From positions 1 through 64,000 of the forward strand of contig CAYUJD010000002.1 of assembly GCA_964444975.1 (NCBI GenBank): a DNA stretch of 64,000 bases. Reading direction: 5' to 3'. A model generated the notes under the pieces. The model saw only the letters and a program-made list of their open reading frames with translations. It ran no database searches and was not told where the DNA came from. The stretch is from VBAS01 sp964444975 (GTDB taxonomy: Bacteria > Bacteroidota > Bacteroidia > Chitinophagales > Chitinophagaceae). Below, one piece after another: positions 49,461 to 59,972 of this stretch (position 1 is the first letter of the stretch; every line of letters starts with the position of its first letter). Made by a program: the position numbers and the translations under genes.

Positions 49461-52400
49461 TCAGAATATAATTCTGGCTCCCAGCTGGCTTATCCATCTT
49501 GCGCTTAAGCCGGGCGCATTGCTGGTGCTCAGGTTCCAGGGCTTACCCGTTTGCGGGTTGAAACGGAATTGCGGGGTAAGGTTTGTAGCACTTACAAAGC
49601 CGGCAAACTGGATGAGAGAATAGTTGTCATTAGTAAGGAAATAAGTCTGTCCCCAGCGTTTGCTCAGCATGTTGGTGAAATTGTAAACATCGTAGCTGAT
49701 CTGGATAGTATAAGTTTTATTACCCAGTTTCAGGTTGAAATCCTGCTGCACCTTAAGATCAAGTAATGTTTGCCAGGGTAGGCGGTCGCCATTTCTTTCG
49801 GCAAAGCGGCCGCGGCTTTTATTCAGGTATTTCGAGCCACGGATATAATTCTCCAGCATGGTTCTCTGTTCAGCCTGGGTGTAAGTAACCCCGCTTATAG
49901 TATTGCTCAGGAAAATCATAGTTTGCACTTCAGACGCAGTGGGGATGTAAATAAGGTCATTTGTTTCAAACCTCGATCTGTCGCCCACAAGGCTGGCGCT
50001 ATACACGTAGCTGAAAGGCTGACCCTGTTGCGAATTCAGCACCAGCGTGATGGTAGTGCCAAGCTTGTTTTTGGCATAAGAGAATTTTTTGGACAGGTAT
50101 CCGTAAAAGCGATGGCCGATATCGAAGTCAGAAGTGGAGCGGCCGAGGAAGTTACGACCATTCACTGTTTCCATGAATCGCCATTGCGAGTTGTTTTGCG
50201 AACTGGTACCTTCATTCAGTACTACCGAATTGCCATACGTATAGCTGAGAGTAGCAGCAAATCCTTTACGGAATTTTTTATCAATGATAGCAGTAAAGTT
50301 GTAAGCAAATCCGCCCTGTTTCCTGTTGGGATTATTGTAAAGCAGGAAAATTTCTCCGCCGGCATATGGATTCACTCCGCCTGCCCGCATGGGAATGCGA
50401 TTTGGCGTGCCGCTGAAAGTATAAACCGTTCTGGCGCCGGGTCCTACTGACATCAAGGATGGCGGTATGATATTGATGTTCTGGTAATAAATTTCATTAA
50501 TCACCTTGGAATACATTCCTTCTATGGTAAAATTCCAGCCTTTGCCCAGGTTTTTATCTACACCTACTGAAGTACGAAGTACCCGGGGGAGCTTAAATTC
50601 TTCAGAAATCAGGTCTACCTGGCCCTTTGCATTGGCAAGGCTGAGACCAAAATCTGCAGGTCCATATTGATTAAATGGATCAGCACGGAACGTAATATTC
50701 GGATTATTAACGCCAACTGATCCGAGGTTGTTTCCGGTATTGTTGTAAACGCCACCCGGCCATACAAGCGGCATGCGCCCGGTAAAGAAACCCGCACCGC
50801 CACGGATGATCAGGTTTTCATCTGTTAGTTTATAAACAAAACCGACCCGTGGTGAAATTGACCAGCTTACTTCTGCCATCTGGCCTGACCGGGCGCCACG
50901 CATATTATAATATGCCGATATGGCTGCAATGGCTGTGTCATTAAAGAAAGGATCTACTCTCGGGTCGTCGGGAAAGATGGTTTTGTCTGCCCTGATGCCC
51001 CAGTTGACAGTCAGTTTATCTGTGGCTTTGATTTCGTCATTGATAAAGAAGGCAAGATTCCAGTATTTAAATTTTGCGGCAGATGGCGAATTTTTCTCAT
51101 CCGTTTTGGTTTCCAGCAGAGAGAAGGTGCGGTCGTAACGGGTAGGTCTTGCATTTGTAATAAAGTCGTTCAGTGATGCGTAAGTATAGTTGCCAAATAA
51201 ATCGCGGATGAACAAATTGTTTACTTTGCTGTAAAGAATATCTGCGCCAATGGTGAATAAATTATTGCCGATATAAAATTTATACGCATCGTAAAAAGTC
51301 AGGTTTTTTTGTACCAGGTAATTCCCGGTGGAAAAGTTTTCGGTGCCGATAATATAACCATTGGTGCTTCCCGTACCGTCGTTAATTGTTACACGGGGAA
51401 AGCGATCGCCAATGGGGTCCCGGTTGTCTTCCACATCCGTAAAAGTTATCAGCAACCGGTTGGAAGAATTTCTTTTCATACTGCTGCGCCACTCAGCCGT
51501 ATAGGTATTGGTTGAGTTGGGAAAAATATACCCGTTATTGAAGAAATTTATCCGGGTGCTGCTACCGCCGCTGGTATTAAAGCGTTTGCCGTCGTTTAAC
51601 CGGTAGCTTAAAGAAAGCCGGTTATTGGTGTTCATATTCCAGTCAAGCTTGGCAGTAATACGGTTGGCTTCCACTTTTTCCGGCACATCGAGGTATGAAC
51701 CCGGGTCGTAATTAAAGGATGTCTTTAGAAAATTAACAAGCTTGTTTACTGAATCAGCTGTGCCAAAGCCGCGATAATCGGCAAAACTGAACAATTGAGG
51801 TCTTTCATTTCTTTCCAGTTCAGCTAAAATGAAAAAGAAAAGTTTGTTTTTTACAATAGGGCCCCCCACACGGAAACCGGCGATTTTATTATTCAAATCC
51901 GGCAGTTTGGTACGGAGGTTATCCGGCAAATTGCCTGGTGTTTTTCCTGCAAGACTTTCATTTCTGTAATAATACCAGGCCGAACCCTTCAGCTCATTGG
52001 TGCCGCCACGGGTTGTGGCATTTATACCACCGCCAGTAAATCCGCCGATGGATGCATCGAAAGGTGAAATGACTACCTGGAACTGGTCAATAGCATCAAT
52101 TGAAATCGGGTTAATGTTTGCCTGGCCGCCGTTGGTACCTGAGGCTGCCAAACCAAACACATCGTTATTAATGGCACCGTCAATATAGAAGGCATTGTAT
52201 CGGTTATTCTGGCCGGCAATAGAAACGCCGCCATCGCCGGTTATTTTGGCCTGAGGAGTATAACGCAGGTAATCGTTCAGGCTTCGTGATACCGTAGGAA
52301 TGTTGGTTACTTTATCCTGGCTGATGCCTGTTTCAGTACCACCTTTACCCTGTGTGGAAGCCCGGCGGGTAGTCACTACCAGTTCGGTTAGGGTTCCTGT

Positions 52401-52733
52401 TTTATCAACAAGGGCAAAATCAAAGCGGCTTTTTTCACCCAAAACAAGGTATACATCTTCCCTTTTTTCATCCTGGAAGCCAACAAAAGTGGCTACTATA
52501 AGATAAGGACCTCCTGGAGTCATATTGCTGATATCGTAGCGGCCACCGGCACGGGCCACCACACGATAAACAGTACCTGTGGGAATATGCGTAGCGGTTA
52601 TGGTGGCGCCAACCAGCGCATCGCCGGTGCTGCCTTTTACGGTGCCGCCAATGCCGCTTGCGGTCTCCTGTGCAGCAGTAATGATTGGAACAGCAAGCAG
52701 TAATGCGATTGCCTGAATTGTTCTCTTAAGCAT
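49461..52733 (-). CDS. TonB-dependent outer-membrane receptor (CarboxypepD-regulatory/Oar-like)
   Basis: A 1090-aa outer-membrane protein with a signal peptide (residues 1-21, ending AAQ). Order: a carboxypeptidase-regulatory-like domain (about 25-112: IGGTVKGSTGDALVGATI...GGRYDISNMTPGGPYLIV), a plug domain (about 120-240) and a large 22-strand barrel ending in a terminal aromatic strand (LGARIIF). No SusD-like partner is next to it, so it is more like Oar or a peptide/siderophore receptor than a glycan SusC. Ligand unknown. Single gene followed by a strong terminator. Confidence 0.93.
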   Translation of the reverse strand: MLKRTIQAIALLLAVPIITAAQETASGIGGTVKGSTGDALVGATITATHIPTGTVYRVVARAGGRYDISNMTPGGPYLIVATFVGFQDEKREDVYLVLGEKSRFDFALVDKTGTLTELVVTTRRASTQGKGGTETGISQDKVTNIPTVSRSLNDYLRYTPQAKITGDGGVSIAGQNNRYNAFYIDGAINNDVFGLAASGTNGGQANINPISIDAIDQFQVVISPFDASIGGFTGGGINATTRGGTNELKGSAWYYYRNESLAGKTPGNLPDNLRTKLPDLNNKIAGFRVGGPIVKNKLFFFILAELERNERPQLFSFADYRGFGTADSVNKLVNFLKTSFNYDPGSYLDVPEKVEANRITAKLDWNMNTNNRLSLSYRLNDGKRFNTSGGSSTRINFFNNGYIFPNSTNTYTAEWRSSMKRNSSNRLLITFTDVEDNRDPIGDRFPRVTINDGTGSTNGYIIGTENFSTGNYLVQKNLTFYDAYKFYIGNNLFTIGADILYSKVNNLFIRDLFGNYTYASLNDFITNARPTRYDRTFSLLETKTDEKNSPSAAKFKYWNLAFFINDEIKATDKLTVNWGIRADKTIFPDDPRVDPFFNDTAIAAISAYYNMRGARSGQMAEVSWSISPRVGFVYKLTDENLIIRGGAGFFTGRMPLVWPGGVYNNTGNNLGSVGVNNPNITFRADPFNQYGPADFGLSLANAKGQVDLISEEFKLPRVLRTSVGVDKNLGKGWNFTIEGMYSKVINEIYYQNINIIPPSLMSVGPGARTVYTFSGTPNRIPMRAGGVNPYAGGEIFLLYNNPNRKQGGFAYNFTAIIDKKFRKGFAATLSYTYGNSVVLNEGTSSQNNSQWRFMETVNGRNFLGRSTSDFDIGHRFYGYLSKKFSYAKNKLGTTITLVLNSQQGQPFSYVYSASLVGDRSRFETNDLIYIPTASEVQTMIFLSNTISGVTYTQAEQRTMLENYIRGSKYLNKSRGRFAERNGDRLPWQTLLDLKVQQDFNLKLGNKTYTIQISYDVYNFTNMLSKRWGQTYFLTNDNYSLIQFAGFVSATNLTPQFRFNPQTGKPWNLSTSNAPGLSARWISQLGARIIF

Positions 52734-52903
52734 ATGTTTTAGTTTATTGGTTGCAAAGAAAGGGAAATATCACCGCTTAAATATAGCCAAATATTCACAA
52801 ATTTAGGCCCGGTGCATTTTTTAAATTAGGACAGCCAGGTATTCCTGAAAACGCTGCTTTGTACTACAAAATATTCTCCACCTTCTTTACACTTTATAGT
52901 TTG

Positions 52904-52911
52904 TAATTTTG
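52904..52911 (+). promoter_or_regulatory. Candidate -7 element of ribBA
   Basis: TAATTTTG fits TAnnTTTG, about 18 bp before the ATG. The leader is too short for an FMN riboswitch and none was seen upstream. Confidence 0.4.
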
Positions 52912-52928
52912 TTCAAATTCATTCGGGT

Positions 52929-54143
52929 ATGTTTGATAAAATTGAAGCGGCAATTGAAGACATCAGGGCCGGCAAGCTGGTAGTGGTGGTTGACGATGAA
53001 GATCGTGAAAATGAAGGCGATTTTATTGTGGCTGCCCGGCATGCCAGTCCGGAGGTAATTAACTTTATGAGCAAGCACGGCCGGGGACTTATTTGCGTAG
53101 CCCTGGTCGAAGACCGCTGCGATGAACTGGGTCTTGAACTGATGGTAAACAATAATACCGCCCTTCATGAAACGGCTTTTACAGTTTCTGTTGATTTACT
53201 CGGGCATGGGTGCACTACCGGCATATCAGCACACGACCGTTCTAAAACCATCCAGGCGCTGATAAATCCTTTTACAAAAACTTCAGACCTTGGCAAACCG
53301 GGTCACATATTTCCGTTACGTGCCAAAAAAGGAGGCGTGTTGCGCCGGGCCGGGCACACTGAGGCAGCTATTGACCTTACCCGCCTTGCCGGGTTTGACC
53401 CGCCGTACGGAGGCGTGCTGGTGGAAATAATGAATGACGATGGCACCATGGCCCGGTTGCCAGAACTTATCGGGGTGGCAAGGAAATTTGATTTCAAAAT
53501 CATTTCCATCAAAGACCTGATTGAGTACCGTATTAAAAGAGATTCGCTGATCGAAGAAGTAGTAAGGGTAGATATGCCCACACGGTACGGTCATTTCAAC
53601 CTCATAGCTTTTAAAGAAAAATATTCCAGCAATGAACACCTTGCCCTGGTAAAGGGCAGTTGGGAAAAAGATGAACCGGTGATGGTGCGGGTGCATTCTT
53701 CCTGCTTTACAGGCGATATTCTTGGCTCCTTGCGTTGCGATTGCGGCGAACAATTGCACACGGCAATGAAGATGGTAGAAATAGAAGGTAAAGGCGCCAT
53801 ACTGTACATGAACCAGGAGGGCAGGGGCATCGGGTTATTGAATAAATTAAAAGCCTACCGCCTGCAGGAGCAGGGACTCGATACCGTGGAAGCCAACCTG
53901 CACCTCGGCTTCCAGATGGATCAACGGGATTACGGCATCGGGGCGCAAATATTGCGTCATCTCGGAATTTCAAAACTCAAACTCATCAGCAACAATCCCA
54001 AAAAGCGGGTAGGGCTTATTGGTTATGGACTGGAAATAGTAGAAAACATACCCATTGAAATTTCACCCAACCCGCACAACGAAAAATACCTGCAGACAAA
54101 GCGGGATAAACTAGGGCATGAAATTATGGATGATGATGAATGA
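52929..54143 (+). CDS. ribBA: RibBA, bifunctional riboflavin biosynthesis enzyme
   Basis: A 404-aa fusion. The N-terminal domain (about 1-200) is 3,4-dihydroxy-2-butanone 4-phosphate synthase, with DDEDRENEGDF (metal and substrate loop, near residues 21-31) and HGCTTGISAHDR (near 97-108). The C-terminal domain (about 205-400) is GTP cyclohydrolase II with the zinc cysteines in SSCFTGDILGSLRCDCGEQL and the RGIGL motif. Together they supply both precursors of the riboflavin pathway. Cytosolic; monocistronic in this window. Confidence 0.96.
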   Translation: MFDKIEAAIEDIRAGKLVVVVDDEDRENEGDFIVAARHASPEVINFMSKHGRGLICVALVEDRCDELGLELMVNNNTALHETAFTVSVDLLGHGCTTGISAHDRSKTIQALINPFTKTSDLGKPGHIFPLRAKKGGVLRRAGHTEAAIDLTRLAGFDPPYGGVLVEIMNDDGTMARLPELIGVARKFDFKIISIKDLIEYRIKRDSLIEEVVRVDMPTRYGHFNLIAFKEKYSSNEHLALVKGSWEKDEPVMVRVHSSCFTGDILGSLRCDCGEQLHTAMKMVEIEGKGAILYMNQEGRGIGLLNKLKAYRLQEQGLDTVEANLHLGFQMDQRDYGIGAQILRHLGISKLKLISNNPKKRVGLIGYGLEIVENIPIEISPNPHNEKYLQTKRDKLGHEIMDDDE

Positions 54144-54189
54144 CAGGGAATAAATTCCAAATTCCGAAAAGTTTTTTTGGAATTTCTCT

Positions 54190-57100
54190 TTAATTGCCCT
54201 CTTTCTTTTCCACGGCTGCCGGCACCTGTAGTTTTTTCTTCCGGGTAAAAAGATCCCTGAGCCGGTTGCCTTCCTTTCGATAAGCGAGACTTCCACCATA
54301 GCGCCTGGATTTGGTACCGCCGCTGGTAGATGCTGTATTGGTGAGAAAGTCAATATTTTCCTTGTAAAAAATTGTTGCCCGTACCGTACCGCTTTTGTTT
54401 ATCAGAAATTCGGTGGTTACATTTTTCAGCAAATCGGTTTTCAGTTGCGAAGAACTTTGAATCGGCACATCGGCTGTGCCTTCAAATGTAATGATTGCCC
54501 GGTTTTTCAGTATGGATTTTGCAATCACCAGGTTAAAGTCTGTCCGTTCGTAACCTGAAATGCCTCCACTTTCGCCAAACAGATCAGGATCGTACAGTGA
54601 ACCGGAAAAATTAATATTCAATCCTTCGATATTCAGTTTCTTCGTGAGGAAATTATTTAGTAACCGGTTAATTTCTCCGCTAAGAAATCCTGAAATGGAA
54701 TTAACCACCAGGTCAACACCCGATGAAAAATCCAGTGATGAACCTGCTTCGGTAGGTGCAAAACTGTTGAATACTACAAGAAAAGCCACATGCTTGTTCA
54801 GCTCGTTTTCATTTTGCTGCAGCTGGTCAACCACAAACGAAACTGTTACATCTTTTTTGGGAGGACTCTCCGGCGGAAAATCGAGAGCAAACTTAATGTC
54901 GGGTTTGAACAGGTCGCCGGTAAGATGTGCAATCACATATACATAATCCCGGATACCGGCAGCAACGGACGGGCCCGAAGGGTTGTAGCTTAGCAAGGGC
55001 GAAAAATCAACTTTCTTTGTAGTGGTGTAAACCGCATCAATTTTCACAGTAGGATGATACGGATCGCCGGTCCACTCAATATAGTTGTCGGCGTCTTTTT
55101 TCAACTCAAATGGTTTTTTGAAAAAGGACTGAAAGGTGAATTTGTAATTCCCTTCATTGATATTATAACGCCCCCTGATGCTGAGCGGCTCCGAAGTGCC
55201 CGAATTAATACGCAGGTTGCCTTCACCACGGCCGCGTATTTCATCGTTGGTCAGTTCATCCAGAATCACTTTCACGTTCACCATGGGGTTGGCGCTCAAT
55301 TCCACATCATAGGTCAGGTTGGTTTGCCCGCTGCGGATTAGCGTATCGCTGATTTCCCTTCCGTACTTTCTTTCTATCAGGAAATCGGCCAGGCCACCGC
55401 TTTCACGGCTGGTACTGTTGGGTATGGTGATGTAGGAGCTGTCTGTTTCTGATGCCTTGCCGGTAATCCGCATCCGCATATTGGCTTGCGGCCCGGTCAG
55501 CGAAAATGTGCCGGTGCCCTTGGCATAGCCATAAAAAGCGCTGTTGTCTTTCGCTGTTGTGTTCAGCAGCAGCATAGGGTTATTATCCACCTTTGCCAGG
55601 ATATCAAACTGCATGTTTTTCCATGAATCGTGTTTGATTATTCCCCGGCTGAGTGTCGCTGTGTTATTTGTTACGGTATCCACCAGCTTTAATGTACCGA
55701 GGTCCAGCGCATCTTCCCTGAAATTTATTTCCGAATCATATATTTTATAAAAACACTGGGTAAAAATTACTTTCAACCCGGCGTCATGAAGCCGGGCCTT
55801 GCCCACATATTTTCTTTTATCTCCCTTGCCGATGATTTTTAACTGGCCGGTAGCATAACCCCTCAGATCGGTAAACAGCGTACCGATAAACCGCTCTACG
55901 ATATCTACCGGGTAATTTTCAGGTGTGATTGTGATTATATCTTCCCCGTTTGAAGCAAGATTTTTCAGGAACAGTGCCAGGTCAAATTCAATTTTCTCAT
56001 CCGGGTTCAGGTTTTTCCCGCTGGCCGTAAGTTTCCCGGTTTTATTTTCATAAAACACATGAGCTTTTACCTGGCCGATGGAATCTCCATCGAGCCGCAA
56101 TTGATCAGTTTGGAGGTCTGAAATAACATTAAAGGTTTTTACCGGGTCTTCAATGGTAATATTTCCGTTCAGAAGGCCTTCAATCTTATTTGATCGAACC
56201 AGCAGCGAAGTCACATCACCGATATTGAAATTCTTCAGGTCAATTTTCAGATCATTCCAGTTGCCGATACCGGAAGGCAGGGTTTTTATTACTACTTCCT
56301 GGTTGCTTTCTTTCAGCACTATCTCGCTGTGCGAAATGGTACTGGACCGCAATTCCAGTTCCCCGTCTTTTTCTATGGACCAGCGTTTGCCGTTCAGTAC
56401 AAACTGCGATGTATCGAAGCGAACGGCCAGCCCGTCGTTAAAAGTGGTGACCAGGGCGCTGATGGAGCCGCCCTGTATATTTTTATTACTGCTTTCCGTG
56501 ACTAAACTGATTTTTGTCGAATCATTTTTTGCCAGCAGCTCCACTTTGGCAAATGGAAAGCTGATACTGTCGTTTACTTTCAGATAATCCATGGTAACGG
56601 TGAGCCCAAGATTTTCCAATGTGCCTTTGCCGGTTACATTCACATTTTGAAATTCGTAGCCTTTCAGCGCAACCGAGGGAACATACGTGTTCAATTCTAC
56701 CAGGTTTTCAACCGTATTCAGTCTTCCGCTGATTTCGCTGTTGTTAAACCCATCAATGCTGCTGTCGAAAAGCCGGATATAGTCAGAAATATAATTGGTA
56801 CGAAAAGAAAAGCTGAAGGCCTGGTCGCGGATTTTCCGCACAGGCGGCCTGATGTACGAAGGGTAATATTTGTTCAGGAAAAGCCGATAAGCATCCGGCA
56901 GGTTTTCAACATAAAAATTTCCGACAATACTGCCTTCCAGTTCCTTTGAATTGATGGTGAAATGTTTTACCCCATCAATATACCGGGAGTAAACTACCAG
57001 CGAATCAAGCGGCAGCGATTTACCGTCTTTTGAAATTTCGGCGCTGCTGATGCGGGCTGCGCCGATAAAGTTGTCAATGCTGCTGCTGGAAAAATCAAAA

Positions 57101-58980
57101 TCCAATTTGCCTTTGAAAGAATAATTTTCATCCAGTATGTGAAGCGGCTCCAGGTTGATGCCGGCCACGTCGGCAAGGAAGTTAAATTTAGGTACATCAC
57201 TCCTGAAATCGATAATGCCGTCCATGGATGCAATGGCATTGGAATCATTGATTGAAAAATTACCGGTGAATACCCTCCTGTTCAGGTTGCCTTTGGTTTT
57301 AATATTCTCGTATTGATAATTTTTGAAGGTAAACCGGTTTACTGTCGCATCCACATCGGCAATAATGCTGTTCCATTTTACGCCGCTTCCTTTTACCTGT
57401 CCCGAAAATGAAATAGCCCCGATTTCCGGGTTATTGATAAACTGCCCGAGTTGGAAATCCTGCGATGCGATGTTGCCGGAGTATAGCGGTTGTTTTCCAT
57501 CCGGCAGTTTCATGTTCAGGTCGCTGATCAGCGTGCCCAGGTTGGTGCGGATGCTGCCGTAGGTAACAAAGTCTTTTAAGAAGCCGGTGAAACTGCCATC
57601 AAAATCGAGGTAAGAAATATTCTGCAGCTGCACGGCAGTTGTTTTCCTGATGACCGGGAAAAAAGTAACTGCATCAGCATAGTTTGTGCGGAATTTGTTT
57701 GCTTTGAAATCAATAAATGTTTTGTTGATATCGGGCAACCCGGTCAGGCTGATATCGCCATTGAGAAACGTGTTGCTGCCGGCTTCTATCGTCATTTCAT
57801 TGGCAAATAAATCGTCCACCGTGCCGCGGGCCGGGCCGTTTACTTTGATTTTCTTTTTCCACTGGCCGGCCGCCGGGGCAAAAAAGGCAATATCATCACT
57901 GTCAACTTCCGCATCTGTAAACCGGGCCTGCATTCTCACTTTATGAATGAAATCATCCATATCGCTTAAGTCTGTATAGCTCATCCTGAAATAATCACGA
58001 ATGATGCTGTTGTTGGTAATGATTTCCATCTTATCAAAGGCCATCTCCTGCGGCGTAAACTTCACTTCGGCCTGCATGGATTTTACTTCAAAACCGCTGC
58101 GCTCCTTTGTTTTCAACTTTAGTGAAGCGGTAATGCTGTCTTTGACAAAATTTACATTGGTAAAAACGCCGTCAATAGAAGAAAAATCAATTAACCTGCC
58201 GTCGAAATAATCGTGATAGGCTGTGGTGGATTGTTTTTCATTTATAAAATTGCCATTATTAATTTCTATCCTGTCAGCATGCACAAGCCAGCCGGCGGCG
58301 TTCCACTTCAGCGTGCTGTCTGAATTTTCCTCTTCGCCGTTTTCTTCTTCACCGGTTAGTTTATACTTTTTTGGTTTCAGGCCCTGGTAGTTTTTTAAAT
58401 GAAATAAAGGGCGGGTAAAAATGAGAGAGTTAATTTCCATTTTGCGTGTGGCAAAATTTATTTCATCGGCATCGAGGCTCATGGTTTTCAGCTGCAGCAA
58501 TTTGTCTTCGCCCCGCCATTTATCCTGCTGCAGCAGTGTGATGTTTTTAAGTTCAATTTTTTTCAGGTTCAGCTCTACAGCTTCTTTTTTACCGCCGCTG
58601 CTGCCGCCGCCGGCGAAGTAATCAACCAGGAACTGGTAATTCCAAATAGAATCAGTCCGGTTCAGTTTTACTGATGCATCTTCAAGTGCGGCATAGTGCA
58701 GCACAGTTTTATCTTTTAAAAAAAACCAGTCGGTAATACGTACCCTTATTTTCCCTGCAAACAGTAAGGTGTCTTTTTCCCGGTCTTCTACCAGCACATC
58801 TTCAAGATTCATTTTATTGAACAGGGAAAAGCTGACATGTTTTACTTTGATTTTAGCCTGCAGGTTTTTCGACAGCCTGGAAGTAACCCTGCGAAGAATA
58901 ATATTCTGCCCCCAGTCAGTATTGATGAAAACGATAGCTGCTATGAAGAGAAAAAGCAGGGAGAGCAAAAACCACTTCAA
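54190..58980 (-). CDS. tamB: TamB-like translocation/assembly protein
   Basis: A 1596-aa protein with one N-terminal membrane anchor (WFLLSLLFLFIAAIVFINT) and then an almost all-beta chain, as expected for the elongated bridge proteins of the TamB/AsmA class that span the periplasm and carry lipids or help outer-membrane protein assembly. The conserved C-terminal DUF490 domain is about residues 1130-1540 (DVELSANPMVNVKVILDEL...LLSYNPSG...FALDFPPESPP). The C-terminal tail is very basic (TRKKKLQVPAAVEKKEGN). No TamA-like gene is adjacent. Confidence 0.93.
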   Translation of the reverse strand: MKWFLLSLLFLFIAAIVFINTDWGQNIILRRVTSRLSKNLQAKIKVKHVSFSLFNKMNLEDVLVEDREKDTLLFAGKIRVRITDWFFLKDKTVLHYAALEDASVKLNRTDSIWNYQFLVDYFAGGGSSGGKKEAVELNLKKIELKNITLLQQDKWRGEDKLLQLKTMSLDADEINFATRKMEINSLIFTRPLFHLKNYQGLKPKKYKLTGEEENGEEENSDSTLKWNAAGWLVHADRIEINNGNFINEKQSTTAYHDYFDGRLIDFSSIDGVFTNVNFVKDSITASLKLKTKERSGFEVKSMQAEVKFTPQEMAFDKMEIITNNSIIRDYFRMSYTDLSDMDDFIHKVRMQARFTDAEVDSDDIAFFAPAAGQWKKKIKVNGPARGTVDDLFANEMTIEAGSNTFLNGDISLTGLPDINKTFIDFKANKFRTNYADAVTFFPVIRKTTAVQLQNISYLDFDGSFTGFLKDFVTYGSIRTNLGTLISDLNMKLPDGKQPLYSGNIASQDFQLGQFINNPEIGAISFSGQVKGSGVKWNSIIADVDATVNRFTFKNYQYENIKTKGNLNRRVFTGNFSINDSNAIASMDGIIDFRSDVPKFNFLADVAGINLEPLHILDENYSFKGKLDFDFSSSSIDNFIGAARISSAEISKDGKSLPLDSLVVYSRYIDGVKHFTINSKELEGSIVGNFYVENLPDAYRLFLNKYYPSYIRPPVRKIRDQAFSFSFRTNYISDYIRLFDSSIDGFNNSEISGRLNTVENLVELNTYVPSVALKGYEFQNVNVTGKGTLENLGLTVTMDYLKVNDSISFPFAKVELLAKNDSTKISLVTESSNKNIQGGSISALVTTFNDGLAVRFDTSQFVLNGKRWSIEKDGELELRSSTISHSEIVLKESNQEVVIKTLPSGIGNWNDLKIDLKNFNIGDVTSLLVRSNKIEGLLNGNITIEDPVKTFNVISDLQTDQLRLDGDSIGQVKAHVFYENKTGKLTASGKNLNPDEKIEFDLALFLKNLASNGEDIITITPENYPVDIVERFIGTLFTDLRGYATGQLKIIGKGDKRKYVGKARLHDAGLKVIFTQCFYKIYDSEINFREDALDLGTLKLVDTVTNNTATLSRGIIKHDSWKNMQFDILAKVDNNPMLLLNTTAKDNSAFYGYAKGTGTFSLTGPQANMRMRITGKASETDSSYITIPNSTSRESGGLADFLIERKYGREISDTLIRSGQTNLTYDVELSANPMVNVKVILDELTNDEIRGRGEGNLRINSGTSEPLSIRGRYNINEGNYKFTFQSFFKKPFELKKDADNYIEWTGDPYHPTVKIDAVYTTTKKVDFSPLLSYNPSGPSVAAGIRDYVYVIAHLTGDLFKPDIKFALDFPPESPPKKDVTVSFVVDQLQQNENELNKHVAFLVVFNSFAPTEAGSSLDFSSGVDLVVNSISGFLSGEINRLLNNFLTKKLNIEGLNINFSGSLYDPDLFGESGGISGYERTDFNLVIAKSILKNRAIITFEGTADVPIQSSSQLKTDLLKNVTTEFLINKSGTVRATIFYKENIDFLTNTASTSGGTKSRRYGGSLAYRKEGNRLRDLFTRKKKLQVPAAVEKKEGN

Positions 58981-59080
58981 TATTTTCCTGAAAGTCTTCA
59001 GACGCAGCGCTTTAATTTGTAAAAATAGACAATCGTACCCTTAGGGCAAATTAAGTACCAAAAGGTAAAAAGCCGGCGCT

Positions 59081-59108
59081 CAATTGTTGAATGGCAATTG
59101 TTAAATGT
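59081..59108. repeat. Two 14-bp tandem units
   Basis: CAATTGTTGAATGG followed by CAATTGTTAAATGT, each made of two 7-bp parts, 5 bp beyond the PorT-like gene stop. Confidence 0.6.
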
Positions 59109-59113
59109 GGATG

Positions 59114-59785
59114 CTATTCTTTATTCTTTGTATCCAGCACCAGTTTGTTTTTTGAAAAATACCAGCCTATGCAAACACCGGCAGCCCGGTTGCCAATAGC
59201 CGGGCCCCCGTCAAAATTGTTCATGGTGGTGAGGCTGTAGTTGTAATGGCCATAAAAATAAAGTCCGCTGGATGCTTCATAGCCAAACTGGAGTATGGCC
59301 GAGGCGAGATAATGCCCGTAATCGGCAAAACTGAATTTCATGTTTCGGCTTACCGGGCCGTTGCTGTTGCTATTATATTTTTCCGTACCCGCCAGCGCAA
59401 AGTCGAGCGATGGGCCGAAGCGGAGAAAGAAATGACCGGGCTGCAGGTTGAAATCATGCTGCAGTAAAAAACCAAGTTCTACGGTATGAAACCGGGTATT
59501 GTTGTCGATAGCTGCCGAATCGGGCGGAAAGGAGGGGGCATCGAATTTTACTTTATATCCCCTGAGATTGTACATAATGGATGGAGCAAAGCTCAGCCGG
59601 TTTTCAAAAGGCACTTTCAGCTGTGCGCCTAAATTCACACCATATTTCAAAGCGCTTTCCTGCCTGTTGCCGTTGATGATGTAGCGTACATCTGTTACCT
59701 GAGGGCCGCCAAACACACCGAACTGCACCTGGCAGTTTGCGGCAACAGCTATCAATAAGGTACAAGTAACTGTAAAAAATTTCAT
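59114..59785 (-). CDS. PorT-family outer-membrane beta-barrel protein
   Basis: A 223-aa protein with a signal peptide (residues 1-18, ending VAANC/QVQFG) and alternating beta strands of an eight-stranded barrel. The start (QFGVFGGPQVTDVRYI) and FRFGPSLDFALAGT match the PorT/outer membrane beta-barrel class of Bacteroidota. PorT itself takes part in type IX secretion, but most of these proteins have no known role. Single gene. Confidence 0.8.
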   Translation of the reverse strand: MKFFTVTCTLLIAVAANCQVQFGVFGGPQVTDVRYIINGNRQESALKYGVNLGAQLKVPFENRLSFAPSIMYNLRGYKVKFDAPSFPPDSAAIDNNTRFHTVELGFLLQHDFNLQPGHFFLRFGPSLDFALAGTEKYNSNSNGPVSRNMKFSFADYGHYLASAILQFGYEASSGLYFYGHYNYSLTTMNNFDGGPAIGNRAAGVCIGWYFSKNKLVLDTKNKE

Positions 59786-59972
59786 TGTTCAGTTTTTGCT
59801 GAATAAAGATTAAAACAGGTTTTTTCAGGGAGGATTTTGCCGGGGTATTGCCGGCGAACTGGATGAAATATCCGGTAAAAGTAAAAATTAAATCCGGCTG
59901 GTCAAACAGGCCGGATGAAAAAACAGGAAATGAAACTTAAATCCGTGAATAACAGAAGTGGTAAGGCGGTGA

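Noticed and set aside
49461..52733. TonB receptor as the SusC of the arabinoside locus
   Set aside because: There is no SusD partner, it is about 30 kb away on the other strand, and it has the Oar-like rather than the typical SusC architecture.
52740..52928. FMN riboswitch before ribBA
   Set aside because: No RFN-element sequence blocks are visible and the probable leader is only about 13 nt.
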